NCBI GenBank assembly: GCA_013339765.2 | Contig: CM023457.1 | Coordinates: 55,763,745-55,827,744, forward strand | Direction of reading: 5' to 3' | DNA from: Haemaphysalis longicornis | Taxonomy: Eukaryota > Arthropoda > Arachnida > Ixodida > Ixodidae | DNA length: 64,000 bases | Shown here: one piece after another, positions 23,740 through 36,120 of the stretch | How the letters are laid out: every line of letters begins with the position of its first letter | How positions within the stretch are numbered: position 1 is the first letter of the stretch | Position numbers and translations under genes: made by a program | Notes under the pieces: generated by a model | Databases searched by the model: none | Seen by the model: the letters and a program-made list of their open reading frames with translations, nothing else | What the model was told of the DNA's origin: nothing

Positions 23740-24575
23740 CGAGACGAAAGGAGGAAAGTGCGGCAAGGAGAACTCGCCTTAACAAAACTTATTCAGGGCA
23801 GCAAATCACGAACAGAGTAACAAATTGGAAAGCGAAGAAAACATACGTAATAGAGGAAAGAATAGGAAGTATGGATACGACAAAAGAAGTACTCCGAGGG
23901 AAGCGCGCGGAGGGAGCAATGAAGTAACGGTTAGGCAGTGATGCCGTAAGCTAATTGTGAACAATGTAAGGGAAGGAAACGGAAAGACTAGAAAAAGAAA
24001 GGAAAGAGGTTGGCTCGCAGGTACCCGGGCCCCCGCCATCCTGAATGAATCAGTGATGGCGATTCAGCGAGGCGTGGTCCCGGAAACGGCTCACATGGGA
24101 GCGACTGGGTGTCGGCCGCACTATGCGAGGTTCCCTTTCTCCCGCGAGCCGTGAACCGGCACTCTTCTTGTCTGGGCTCTCGTAGTTTCCCGCCAATGTT
24201 GCGTGCACGTTTCTGAGGAACGTGGTACGCCCTTATATGCTTTTCCATTTAGCGAACTGTACAAGCCACGGGTAAAAGAGGGCATGGAGGGAGGCCTGAT
24301 TGCCACTCTGTGCGGGCTACACGCTGTTCTGGGCTGTTTCATCTCTGGGGATGCTGCAGACACGGTGGGTTGGTCGTGTGACCTGCGCTGCTAAGTCATT
24401 CCACGCGAAACGTCCCAGCCCGAAAATCGACCATCGCCGAAGATCACTGTAAAGGTTTGTGCTAGTTGCCGATTAGGTGTAGGAGGCCTGCACGGAGTAT
24501 TTGTGTTGAAAAAAGTTTTCCTTGGTGTATTTGCAAAAGCACAAAATGTGGACCGAGATAATCAATTTTAAAGTA
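23740..24575. other. Anonymous non-coding sequence
   Basis: No element or gene is recognised. Confidence 0.4.
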
Positions 24576-24579
24576 ACAG

Positions 24580-25235
24580 TAAAACTATGTAGAAGGACAG
24601 ATATTGGCTTAGAACATTGAGCTTGCATTGTTCTTTGGTGTGAGACCATGATTGAAGCCGTGTAAGGAATTTTTGGTGTTGTATCAGCCAAGTAGACAGG
24701 AAGAAATGGCGCGTTTTCAGGAACGTTTCCAAAGGTGCCATGAAAACTTTAGCCGTAATATTTTTATCGTGCGTTGATACGGCCTTTGAATGTCTACTAA
24801 AATATTTTAAATCGATTACAAAGCCTACCTTGAAATCAAATTGCTTACTAATGCGCAATAAAATGCGTTTTGCAAAATTTCAGAACTAAACAAAGCACGA
24901 AGGCTTTGGAAGTAAAATTACATGAGGTGCGGCTCATTCCACGTATCAACACTTTAGCTTATGGAAATTTAGGAAATATAATTCCCAGTAAATTAGTTTG
25001 AAGCGAGAAAAAGTTTTAAAGTTCCGTCGCCACTTTTTACTTCCCACAACTCGGAATGCGTACGTTCCGCGGCCCTTTTTTTTTGTGGCAGGCATGTGCC
25101 ACACCTGGCTCTCTGCTAAAGCAACATTGTTTTTATTAATTGGCATTACAAAAAATGCACCGCAAACGGCATACTCCAGCTCGACACTTTTATTTTTGTT
25201 GTTTTCGGACGGTTACTTCGCACAGTTGTTAGTTC
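24580..25235 (+). repeat. Inverted duplication, left arm (pairs with 26005-26640)
   Basis: About 650 bp of this arm aligns with the reverse complement of 26005-26640. Anchors are TTCTTTGGTGTGAGACC at 24631-24647 (complement 26561-26577), GTGGCAGGCATGTGC at 25085-25099 (complement 26126-26140) and CGACACTTTTATTTTTG at 25182-25198 (complement 26031-26047). Between anchors the arms have drifted with small indels. A frame in each arm shares an AYVPxxFF-VAGMC peptide, but it is too short to call coding. Confidence 0.8.
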
Positions 25236-26004
25236 ACATATTTGAACGGAGTGCTCGGAATACCGAAACAAGATCTGCCCCAGCTAAGCGAAATTCATTA
25301 TTCCTCTGGCGGAGCATCTTCGCAATAGAAGAACAAAAAAGAACTTCGTTAATTCTGCTAGCACGATGATGATTGTAAGCTGTTCGGCAGAATGGCATTT
25401 CTGTGTCACTTCGCACAGTAAAAGTGCATGTGACCGGACACCTAAAACGTCTGGCAGCCACTGCAAGTCTCCAGAGACCTTTTCAAGATCATATTCAGAT
25501 CCTAAAGGACCTGTATGCCTGGGCTGAAAACAACATCAAAGTAATGACGGTAATGTGGGTTCCAAGTTCAAAAATACAAGAAACAAGAACACTATATACT
25601 TGGTCCAAGATTCGGCATGGCAATCCCAGTCAACGGATCGTGACAATTCCATCACTTCAGTCCAGCTACACTTTAAAACCCTTTGTGTTGCCATTTCATC
25701 CTACCCAGGCTACTCAGAAGTTCAGGTAAAAAAAAAACAGCAATGAACAACTAGGCAGCCTTCTTTAACGCTGACTATTCAACTGGTGAAGCGTTGAACA
25801 TCCGTGGATAAAACAAAACGAGGGCAAACGAAACATGTGGAGAGAAAATTTCATGTTTGGAGTAAAAGGTATCCTTCGGTGAATTTCTGCGCACCAGTTG
25901 AAGTGCGGTGCGCAGGAAATAAGGACTCTGTGATCCGTCTTCCTCCGGATCGGAAGGGGTCAGTTTATCTCTCTGATAACTGCTACTACAAAGAGCTCGC
26001 TGTG

Positions 26005-26640
26005 TGCTCTTAAGTGACTATGCGAAGACCCAAAAATAAAAGTGTCGGATCGAGTATACCGTTTACTCCATATTTCTTGTGAGCCACGCGACACAAACAC
26101 CGTTGTTTAGTAGAGATCCAGGTGTGCACATGCCTGCCACAAAAAAGGCCGGCGGCACGTACGCCTTCGAGTTGGAGACACGGTTCCGTAGGAGACAAAA
26201 GTGCGGCTGATTGTGAACTTTAAAATTTTTTCTCGCCTTAAACAAATTTTACTCGAATGAAATTTGCCAAATTAAAAACTGAAGTGCTGATGCGTACATT
26301 GAGCGGACTTATGTAATTTTACCTCGAGGGCCTTGGTGCTACTTTTAGGTCTGAAGTGTAGCAAGAACGCATTTTTTTATCTTTGTGAGCTATTTGCGTA
26401 CCAAGTACGCTCTGTAATCGTCGTAAATTAGTTTTAGTAGACAATCAAGGACCATACCAACGCAGATGGAAATATTACGGCTGTAGCTTTCACAGTGCCC
26501 CTTTTTTGCTGTTTTACTTGACTAATACAACAACAAAAATCCTTACACGGCTTCGATCAAGGTCCCACACCAAAGAAGCGGAAGAGAGATTGAAAGCCCG
26601 GAGTGAAGCCGAAAAAAAAAACGGCTGATAAATCTACAAG
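26005..26640 (-). repeat. Inverted duplication, right arm (pairs with 24580-25235)
   Basis: The reverse complement of this arm follows the left arm across its length. The 770 bp between the arms (25236-26004) is unrelated to either and contains no recognisable gene. No clear target duplication was found outside the arms, so a foldback transposon and a chance head-to-head duplication of one repeat both remain possible. Confidence 0.8.
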
Positions 26641-26644
26641 AAAA

Positions 26645-28000
26645 CTGGCGCGCAGCTGGTGTAATCACAAAAGTATTTGTTTTGGTTTACCGAGACCTGT
26701 ACAAAAATAGAGAAATAATGAAAAGAGACAAATACAGTATTAAATACTAAAATACGTTAAACCTTGCAAACAAAATGACAAAGGGAGGGAACAAACAGAG
26801 TAAAAACTAAAATGCTGTTCATCCTCTCCAGCTTTCTTGGCACTTTAGGCTTTTTTTTTCGCTCCTACCGGGCGACACCGTGCTCCTTTGCAGCATTCTA
26901 CCGCGCAAGCTATACCGGCGTCAGCTTGCGCTCATTAGGGAGACTTTTTTTTGAGACAACTGAGCTTCTCATACCCGAGAGCACTTGCCTTCGCTGGAAG
27001 GCAAAATAAAAAAGGAAATTCACGTATCCAGTGTGTTCCCGATATGGATTAGCTCGGTAAGGCAAAATTGCATATCAATAGGAAGAGTGTCAGCGCTTTA
27101 AGAAATCCATAGGAAGCTCTAAAAATTGAACCTGAAGAACTTCGTTCCCTTTTGTTAACAACTGCGCGCATTTCCAGAGTACGCTGTATGCACACCAGTA
27201 TTGATATGATGCAAGCTGTTTGTACTTCTAACCAAAGTAAATTCAGCGGTTGGCTTGTTGGGAGAGTTTCCAAAAATTAAAGAGCGCTTTTTTTAAAAAT
27301 GTGGGTGAACCTAAGATTTGTGTCGTTTTTCCCCCAATCCGTACACTTTATGTTTCATTTATTCACAATTTCTTACAGGCTCCTAGGAGCATCGAGTAAG
27401 GGTAAATACAGAACTATTTGCAAGGGCATTAGAGTAATATCATAGGTTGAAGACGATGTTGTACCAAAAAGCAAGAGAACATAAATCGCTATGTGCATTA
27501 ATGCAGCGGATGCAAGCATATCAACACGGGGTAATGCACACAAAAAGAAAACGAAGATTTCTACAATTTATAGTAAAAAATAAAAATGCCGCTCAAACAG
27601 AAAATGTGGAACAGCCTTTTGCGCAAGTAAAAAGCAAACACAAACAAACACAAATAAGGCGCCAAATGTGGCAAGATTGCAAAGCTGTTTTGTGTGTCAT
27701 TAACATGAAAAATGTCACACACATGTTCACGAAATCTAGCACTGCCAGCTTTGTAAGCAATGGTATCTGGAAGATAATTTCAGAAGGAAATGGCCCGAGG
27801 CAGTGCTGATGAATAAGATACACGTGTGTTGCCATAAATGTGGGAAAAACAAAACTGATTATGAAGTCGTCTCGACATGCGCACTAGTGTTACTAGTGGT
27901 AATTGTGACAGCCTACTCTTATGAACATATTTATGAAATAAGCAGACGCGAGCAATGGACCAGCGTTTTGTTATAGGCACAAGTGAATTAACTACCTTTA
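26645..28000. other. Anonymous AT-rich non-coding sequence
   Basis: A frame at 27447-27809 (120 codons, lysine-rich, plus strand) has no recognisable domain and is probably incidental. Confidence 0.4.
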
Positions 28001-28002
28001 TT

Positions 28003-28235
28003 TTAACACGAAGGTGTTTTATTCCAGGTGTCATGAAAATTTCACTTACGTCATATCCGCAACGGAAGTGACGCCAGTACAATGAAGCAAGCAGCCTGTA
28101 AAGCGTGCACCTCTCCACACAGGGTCTTCTTGCGGGGAAGAAACCTTTAGTACTAAAGAGTACGTTTACTTTGGTTGTTTGTTTTCGGTTTCAATTTTAG
28201 CACGAAAGTGTTTTATGCAAGGATACACCAGCTAG
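28003..28235 (+). repeat. Dimeric interspersed repeat, second copy
   Basis: Two units begin at about 28005 (AACACGAAGGTGTTTTATTC) and 28199 (AGCACGAAAGTGTTTTATGC). Bases 28120-28160, with TCTTGCGGGGAAG and TTTAGTACTAA, match 14728-14769. The second unit is cut short relative to 14816-14890. Confidence 0.75.
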
Positions 28236-28640
28236 GCATCATACTATCCGATATTTATTTTAAAAAAAAAAAAACGACGCAATCTTACGCGTAAAGCTTT
28301 GCCAAGTTTTGGACTGTAATTGTAGTGAATGGGCATTTTGAGGACTGCGTGTAGTCAGCGCTGGAAGAACAGTTGTTCAACGCGATTCTAAAATCAAGTG
28401 TTGTCAAATGTAGTCTTTTTTTTTAATACGAGCAACATTGTGGGAAGTGAGCAAATAGATAGTTGGTAAATATGGCTGCCACTAAAAAGGAGGCCGTGTA
28501 AAGAGTTGTGTTGTTCGGTTTCTAAAGATAAAAAATTTTCATCAGCGCGTGAGTATAATTGTGTTTCTTATTTCTGCTGGAATAAAAAACTCCGTCCCTC
28601 CTACGGTACCGGATTTTTTGTGGGTGGCCTTTTAAGCATA

Positions 28641-29517
28641 CAGCTAAACCTGGATATAACGAAGTTGAGAAAAATTCGCAATTTTTCGTTACATGCTGGT
28701 TTTCGTAACATGCTGGTTCGGATATGGCTCACGTGAATGAAGCGAAACGAAAAGAAAATGCTAGACATCATTGAGGACGAACTAGCCCTTTTAAATGATT
28801 TATTTCACAGTGAAAAACACAGTGATATGAGCCTGCTGCTTTCCCACGAACTTAGTTACTACACGGCACTCCAAAGAAGCTTGACGTCCCGACCCCCGTA
28901 TTCACAAACGTAACTTAAGTACCACTTTTTCCCTTTGACACTTTTCGGTACCTTAGCCTGTTTGAAGGAGGCAAGCTTATGGTGAAGGGCGCCTTTTCGC
29001 AAACTTGCTGCTCATTGCCGCATTCAAAATTGTTGAGGCGGTATTTTCTGGGATCCTGTACTGGGTGGCGGCGTTCTTCTTTCTCGCCAGCTGGGACGGC
29101 ATTTATAATTGCGAGCTTGCCTTGGAAAGACTAAGCTTCTCGTTTTCTGGCACCAAAACTCGTCACCGACGAACCGACACCACAGATGGCACTGGAGACG
29201 CGCGACTACACGCCGACAGACAGCCCTAGCGTCTAACCGACACCGCACTCTCACTGGAAATGCAAGGTAGTTTGCGGTGCGAGAGACAGTTCGCTAAATT
29301 AGCGCATTTCTCCAGCCGATTGTTCAGAAAAAGTGCAAAAAACAATGGCTCATCAGTGTAACGAATTCGTTACATCAAGGTTAACGGTCGCAACGACTTC
29401 GTTTCATAGAGGTCGCAAACACATGGGCTTCTATGTGGGGTGGCAACGGGGAATTTAAAAACTTCGTTAAATCCGCGAATTCGTTACACAGATGTTCATT
29501 ACATCCAGGTCTGACTG
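28641..29517. mobile_element. Tigger/pogo-like TIR element, 877 bp, TA target site
   Basis: The left end reads CAGCTAAACCTGGATATAAC; the right end, read inward, is CAGTCAGACCTGGATGTAAT. Both are flanked by TA (28639-28640 and 29518-29519). An AAACCTGGATATAACGAA-type end is characteristic of pogo/Tigger elements of the Tc1/mariner group. Subterminal TTCGTTACA and CGTAACA motifs recur near both ends. No transposase frame is visible, so this is a deletion derivative. Confidence 0.75.
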
Positions 29518-29519
29518 TA

Positions 29520-30720
29520 TACTATTTCTCTCTTTCGCGTCCTGTGTTTTGTTCCGCCGTGGGGGTGAGCACCGATACTGCTCTCAATTTATAGACCTAC
29601 GATAGCCCCTCTTCCTCCCCCTCACATTAGTTCACCGCCTTCTGTTGTTACTCATCACCTGCTCTTTATTTTTACATAACTTAGTGCGGTGCTCGTGCAG
29701 GTATTTTTCCTCGCGGCGTTATCACCACCTCCCATCCTCAATTTTTGTCTTCTATGCTGCAACGAGGCTAAAGCAAAACTTTTTCTCGCAATCCTCATCC
29801 CCTTTGTATTTCTTTCTTCCCTCACTATCGATCCTCCACAAAGCCTAAATTACCGTCCTTGCTTTCAACGGTTGCTTGAGTGCATGATTTGCATTGCACC
29901 TTTCACCCCGAAGGACTACTCAAGAACGGGAAGATTGCTCCCTCTTCCACCGGTGTTTCTTCCATTTACCTCCCTTAATACCGCATTCAAAGCAGAACAC
30001 CCGGTACGTCATTTTCTGGGGCTTCAGGCTAAAACGCCGCCTGTCGCCTCCCACGCCCGACTCTTCGCTGTCGCCGTGCCTACTGTTCCACGATTCCTTT
30101 TTGTCCCCCACCGACTCTTCCAATCATGCGTACAAAGAGTCTCGCGCCACCTTTTCTTGTTTCCTCGTTAGGGACCAGGGCGAAAAGGAAAGGAGACGTC
30201 TATTGCCCCGCAATAATGTCCCGAGATTTCAGGGAAGAAGGCTTTTCCCTTGCCCGGGGCTGCGACGGAAACGATGTCGAGGACACTTCGGGAAGACGTC
30301 GACATCGTTATGCTTCCGGGCGGCCATCAAATTGGTCCTTTCCGCTTGCTCTGCCTTTGCGCTCTCCATGTGCTCCGGCTGAAGTTCCGGGTCCTTACGC
30401 TTTTATCCTTTCTTTCGATTCCTTCGCTTGCTTTTCGTTGACAAGGCGTTTCTTAAGCGCGGTACGAGGGCCACCCGGCATAATAAAAGGCGAGTTAGTA
30501 CGCTTTTGAGCGACGGGACCTATCGATGCGTTGGCATTTGCCTTTGTAACGTGTCTGCTCAACGTATCGTTACCTCGTTCTTTTTTCGCTCGGGGTACGG
30601 GCCTGGACGATCATTGGATGTGCGGGAAAACCAAGAAGGCTGATTTTGCCTTGTAAGAAAGGTTTGAGCTGCTGGAGAGCTACGTTGTTTCGGAATATTA
30701 TTAGTTTAAATACTTCAATC
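29520..30720. other. Anonymous non-coding sequence
   Basis: Pyrimidine-rich plus strand with overlapping frames of 127-162 codons (29689-30509) in all three plus frames. Simultaneous openness of all frames points to composition rather than a gene. I see no domain. Confidence 0.4.
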
Positions 30721-30726
30721 AATCGA

Positions 30727-30789
<63 letters not shown>

Positions 30790-30792
30790 ATA
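30727..30792. repeat. (AAAT)n microsatellite
   Basis: A near-perfect AAAT tetranucleotide array of about 16 units. Confidence 0.95.
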
Positions 30793-30794
30793 TG

Positions 30795-32410
30795 TCCAGT
30801 AATCATCTAACTAGTAATAAGTAAATAAATAATACGCTAGTCATTCGAATGGCCGAATAATAAGTTTTTATTTACTACTTTTAATCAAATATTTAAACTT
30901 GAGGTTGCGGAATTCATTCTGGTTTCTACAGCCACATGCCTAAACAAGAAAATTCGTTTTAGGATCGACGCGGTGTTGTAGTCTAAACGAACTAAATCAA
31001 TCCAGACTCAAGTGAAATAGGTATGTGCTGATACCTGGCTACTAGTTATTTTGATCACGGAGTTACGACCATCAACTCAGCACTGATAATGTGTTTAGGC
31101 AATGAAGGTGCATACCACGTTAGCAAGGATTAAAATCGATGACGCTTCACGAGGGCGTTGTCACAAAAACAACAATGTACAAATGACTCCCGGTGCCGAA
31201 TCTCGCGTGAGTAACTTTGTAAGTTGGCCCGACATGACTGCTTGGTTAGTGGTAATGCAGACACGAATTGCGGGAGAACATTTTCAAACAACATGGTTTC
31301 AGAACACGGGCAGTTGCAACGCTATTGCGTCACAGCGTAAATCCTTCTGAATTTTTCTCGTGTCTACCCGAAACGTTTACATTACCGACTATGACTCAAA
31401 AGATATATAAATGGGTTTTACCAGCACCGACAAACCTCACAACCAGATCATTAGCAAATGGTTGAGAGCAGTTCTGCATTCACCGAATACCTCGGGGGAA
31501 TGTAGGGAAGCAGTGGCTTCTGGTTCGTGCATAGCACTGAACAAATGACCCGCGAACCAACTTCCGGGGAAGCGGGTTTCGATACCCCCCATTCCCCGCC
31601 CGAGCGTCAAAGCTTTACGCGCCCTCTCCCACACAGTCATCATTGAAGCTCCCTCCGTCCACTTGGTGTTTTTAGCCTTGCTAAATGATTTACGCCGCAG
31701 TAAAGAAGAGCTTAGGACGGCAACTCCCCGGAGCTCCCATAAAACGTGTTGGCGTCCATTTTGAGACGAGGTTTATGAGTGCTGTTCCGTCGTTCCACAT
31801 TCGGTGGCACTACCTTTCATATTCGTAGGTTTTGAACATTTTCCGCAGCTCTCTGCAGCATGAACTCTTTTCGTTTTTGTTAGAAAATGGCTAAGAAAGT
31901 GGCGTCTCTACGTGGAGACACGATGGATGAAAGGGCTAGTATCGAACAGATAAAACAAGATACTGGAATATGCTTCCAAGTTTGTGAGGCTAAGGTGCCA
32001 AAATGACTGAATCATATTTTCTTAATTAAATTTTCTTTAATGTTATATTGAAAAATGCCATTTAAACATGGCATTTCTTGTGATTCCATGAGACGTTTAT
32101 CAGTTTCGAACATCCCAACAATAATTTTCTATGGACGCTGTACGTATTTGCATTAAATAACTAAAAGAACTAAAAGAAACGACTCTTGTTTCCCAATTTC
32201 TACGCTCTTCTGAGCTCAAAATTCGGCCTAATGAAGTTGGGCTGCATTTGTAAGCCTGCGTAGCCACTCGTGGTTCTCTGCTGAAATATAGTTCATTACA
32301 GTCACTCATATATTATAAAAAGGGCCCATCTCCTCGCGAGGGTGACTCGAGTAAATGCGTCGCATAGGGGGTGGGTGTATTGCGTTAACGTTTAGTGTTT
32401 GGGGAGTTGG
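30795..32410. other. Anonymous non-coding sequence
   Basis: No gene is supported. ATGCGTCGCATAGGGGG at 32355-32371 recalls the repeat at 7616-7632. Confidence 0.4.
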
Positions 32411-32411
32411 T

Positions 32412-32693
32412 GGTAGTGAATGCGTTGTATCAGCAGCTTCTTGACGTAGTTTGAATGAGTCAAGGATATAAGGCGCGTTCGTAGCCTTTCATTCTGTGTC
32501 GGTTTTGTGGCGCAGTGGGGAAGAGCACCATGTACCTCGCGTTCCGCCCACAGGTAGTGAATGCGTTGTATCAGCAGCTTCTTGACGTAGTTTGAATGAG
32601 TCAAGGATATAAGGCGCGTTCGTAGCCTCCCATTCTGTGTCGGCTTTGTGGCGCAGTGGGTAGAGCACCATGTACCTTTCGTTCCGCCCGCAG
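32412..32693 (+). repeat. Tandem duplication of a SINE head, 2 x 141 bp
   Basis: GGTAGTGAATGCGTTGTATC begins at 32412 and again at 32553. The units are almost identical through to CGCCC(A/G)CAGG. Each unit contains the first half of a tRNA-like promoter (TTGTGGCGCAGTGGG, an A box). Only the second unit runs on into a B box. The minus-strand frame across it simply repeats the same peptide twice. Confidence 0.9.
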
Positions 32694-32740
32694 GGTCGTG
32701 GGATCGAAACCAGGCGCCGGTAAGTATTATTTTTTTATAT
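32645..32740 (+). repeat. tRNA-derived SINE fragment
   Basis: The A box TGGCGCAGTGGGTAGAGC and the B box GGGATCGAAACC lie at tRNA-like spacing and are followed by a T run that could terminate RNA polymerase III. The family differs from Ruka in its body and tail. Confidence 0.65.
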
Positions 32741-33717
32741 AGTGTAGGTGGAGGGGTGCGAACCTGTTGCTGAGAGCGAGGAAGGTAGCGTGATGCGGGA
32801 GAGAAGGAGTGGGGGAGAGGGGCGCACCTGGAACGGCTGTTGCGGACGCCGAGCACGCCGACAACGCCGGGTGACATCGTGAGTTAAAGAAATGCTCTGC
32901 ATTTAAAAGGACGCATGAGTGACGCTGCCCCCAGCGGCGTTACCGTACTTTCGTCTGACGTCGCCTGGTGGTGAGTTTGGCTTCTCAGAAAAGCGGAACG
33001 GGCAGAAGGGCACGCTCTCCGTCGCTTTCCTTAATGGGAACAGATGCCATCTGTTCTTTTCCTTCCCTATTTACCTGAGCTCCCACTTCCACTTCTTCGC
33101 TACTCTCGTCTAGCTTTTGTGAGACTGGCGCGAAACGAAGAGGCCCCGGAAGTCCGTGGAAGTGTAAGTCGTTTTCTGTACGCGAGGTGACCAACTGGGA
33201 ACACACCGAGTCCCGTAAACCTGGGTAAGAGACTGCATCAGGCGTGTAAGCCTGGAGGGTGACACAACCTAAATTGCGTGAAGATTCGTTGTTTCCTCCT
33301 CGCAATGCATTTTCCATCCGATAGCTTTTTTCTGTTTCTTTGATAGAAGACGTTTTCCTGCCGTAGAGATTAGGGAAAGGGCAGGACAGGCGCAGTTCAA
33401 GAGGAGAGAAGTGTCATCGGAGGCGCCAGAACAACGATCTCGACGTATCTTGTATCCGTCACCATTTGGGTTCAGAGCTTTATTGCACATCGGAAAGGGC
33501 CATACGACGCAACAGCCCTAGTGAAGAGGTGCAAAAACCGCGAATGCACGCCACGGCGGCAGACGGTGCGGCAGCTCGAAAAATCTGCTAGTCGTAGCGG
33601 CGCCGGGGGGAAGCGGCTATCGTTGAAGCTGCGGCAGCAGCCCGATTAGAGAAACATGAAAGTTCAACAGAAAGTGTAACAGAAGTTTAACAGAAGACCC
33701 AATTAAGCTTTTGACTT

Positions 33718-33952
33718 ACCCGCCGCGTGGCTCAGTGGCTAAGGCGTTGCGGTGCTGAGCACGAGGTCGCGGGTTCGATTCCCGGCCGCGGCGGCCGCTT
33801 TTCTGATGGAGGCGAAAAGCAAAAACGCCCGTGTGGCCGAGATTTCGGCGCTGGTTAAAGATCCCCAGGTGGTCAAAATTAATCCGGAGCCCTCCACTAC
33901 GGCGCGCCTCATCGCCTGCGTTGCGTCGGCGCGTTAAACCCTACAATCAATC
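33718..33952 (+). mobile_element. Ruka-type tRNA-derived SINE, complete
   Basis: The A box region GGCTCAGTGGCTAAGGCG and the B box GGGTTCGATTCCC are intact. The body carries AAGATCCCCAGGTGGTCAAA and GAGCCCTCCACTACGGCGC, and the tail is ACAATCAATCAA. A target duplication AAG-TTTTGACTT (one mismatch) lies at 33705-33717 and 33953-33965. The frame reading through it is incidental. Confidence 0.93.
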
Positions 33953-33965
33953 AAGGTTTTGACTT

Positions 33966-34610
33966 CACGTTCTGCGAGAGTTGAAAGCATCCCCCGTAAT
34001 TTTCTTCGAATGGGTGGGACGATAGGATGATAGCATTTCGGAGTTGGATCGGTATGCCTAAGAACTGAGTCCGAACTGTTAAATGATACACTCTTGGCCA
34101 AAAGGGAGCAACAGGGGACTGCTATTGCTCCTTTGGGGGACTAACTGCGTTGCCACAACCATTAGTCCCCTACGTGGAGTAAATGCGAGGGGAAGAACGG
34201 TTGCTCCCTTCCTTTATTTTATTTTACCAACCTTGTCATCTCTTTTGACATTTCATGTACGGTAAGGTGAGTGAGATAAAGAACTCTTCACGTTTTTAGA
34301 TTGCAAATGTTGAAACGCCAGCAGAGTTTGTTCAACCCCCTTTCCCTGCGCACATTTAAAATTTGCTCATAACACGTTTCCGAAGTGTTTTAAAACCAGC
34401 TCCAGTCATAAAGCCATTGGTCCGACCATCTAAAAAAGGTTACTCGGGAGACAGGTGGTATAACGCAAGCACGTGCGTGAACTTGAAAGCGACAACTGTT
34501 ATTTCCCAGGCCCAAACATAGAAGGGCTGTCTCGGAAAACGTTTGGCGTTTATCATCGCTTTGTTACCAAAAACCACCCCTCGTTTCTATAAAATCTTTC
34601 GAATATTTCT
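33966..34610. other. Anonymous non-coding sequence
   Basis: No gene or repeat is recognised. It contains a short complementary pair around AGTCCCCTACGTGG and CTTTGGGGGACTAA (34130-34175). Confidence 0.4.
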
Positions 34611-34611
34611 T

Positions 34612-35174
<563 letters not shown>

Positions 35175-35419
35175 GAGATGTGAAAGGACCACTTTTACCA
35201 CTTTTTTAGACTGTCGAGCACAGGCCACTCACGGACTGAACCCGCAGAGATTATGATGATTATTCAAAGATGATAGTGACGATAGGTTTAGGTGGATAGA
35301 AGTAACAGGGAGATTTACCTTCTTATCTACCACGCTGCATATAACCATGATGATGTCGCCTCCATGCATAAATATCACATCAGCACACTCCCAACCACCA
35401 CTCTCCCTCTCTTTTTCTT

Positions 35420-35429
<10 letters not shown>

Positions 35430-35482
<53 letters not shown>

Positions 35483-35566
35483 ATATTATATATATATATT
35501 ATAATATATATATATATTTATTTATAATATATATATATATTATGTATTATGTATATATATATCAAT
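35430..35566. repeat. (CT)n then (AT)n microsatellite
   Basis: A CT run passes into long interrupted AT tracts. It directly precedes the foldback at 35567, and another AT tract (35710-35776) directly follows it, so the hairpin sits between AT arrays. Confidence 0.95.
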
Positions 35567-35706
35567 GAGAAATGGGTGACTCACGATTAAAACAAAAACA
35601 GTGATTACTGACGTTTCGACTGGAGGACCAGTCTTCATTTGAGTCCTGAGTCGAAATGACAGTAGACCACTGTTTTTTTGTTTTTAATCGTGAGTCAACC
35701 ATTTTC

Positions 35707-35707
<1 letters not shown>
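35567..35707. mobile_element. Foldback with two opposed hammerhead-ribozyme-like motifs (Penelope-like ends)
   Basis: Arms 35567-35621 and 35649-35707 are inverted repeats around a 27-base centre. On the minus strand, CAAATGA (35635-35641) stands where the hammerhead core CTGATGA belongs. It is followed by a GACTGG/CCAGTC stem with a 4-base loop (35618-35633), GAAAC (35613-35617) and GTC (35610-35612). On the plus strand the other arm gives CATTTGA, a short stem and GAAA. The element order is that of minimal hammerheads in Penelope-like elements, but core positions 4 and 5 are mutated in both, so activity is unlikely. Confidence 0.65.
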
Positions 35708-35749
<42 letters not shown>

Positions 35750-36120
35750 TTATTATATATATATATATATATATATTTAGCTGAGGAATTTTTTTCTATA
35801 TAATAAAATAGTAATAAACATATCTCCTCTCCGTTTCTAGAGTGTGGGGAGAAGTCTACGCGACTGTTCTAAAGAGGCAACTGCGACGTCTGCGTGCGGC
35901 TTCCTGTTCTAGGTGCCCGTAACCGCTGTTAGCATTGACAGGTACCGGAGACACAACGACAACCGTACAGGCCTCATCTGGTAAAGTGGAAGTCTAGCAT
36001 TACCACGCTTTGCGGTCAAAGGTAAAAAAAACAGAAATTGGTCTTTTCATTCTGAAACTATGAATGTGATTTATGCCTGCTATAGTTTCTGTTGCTTGTT
36101 TGCAGTATTTAACTGACCTC

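Noticed and set aside
29689..30509. Plus-strand frames of 127, 160 and 162 codons
   Set aside because: All three frames are open at once because the strand is pyrimidine-rich; no domain and no splice or gene context is visible.
33775..33830. CTGATGG...GCGAAAAGC in the Ruka SINE looks like a hammerhead core
   Set aside because: The invariant final A of the core is G, there is no proper stem II or cleavage triplet, and the pairing is better explained by a GCTTTTC/GAAAAGC hairpin.
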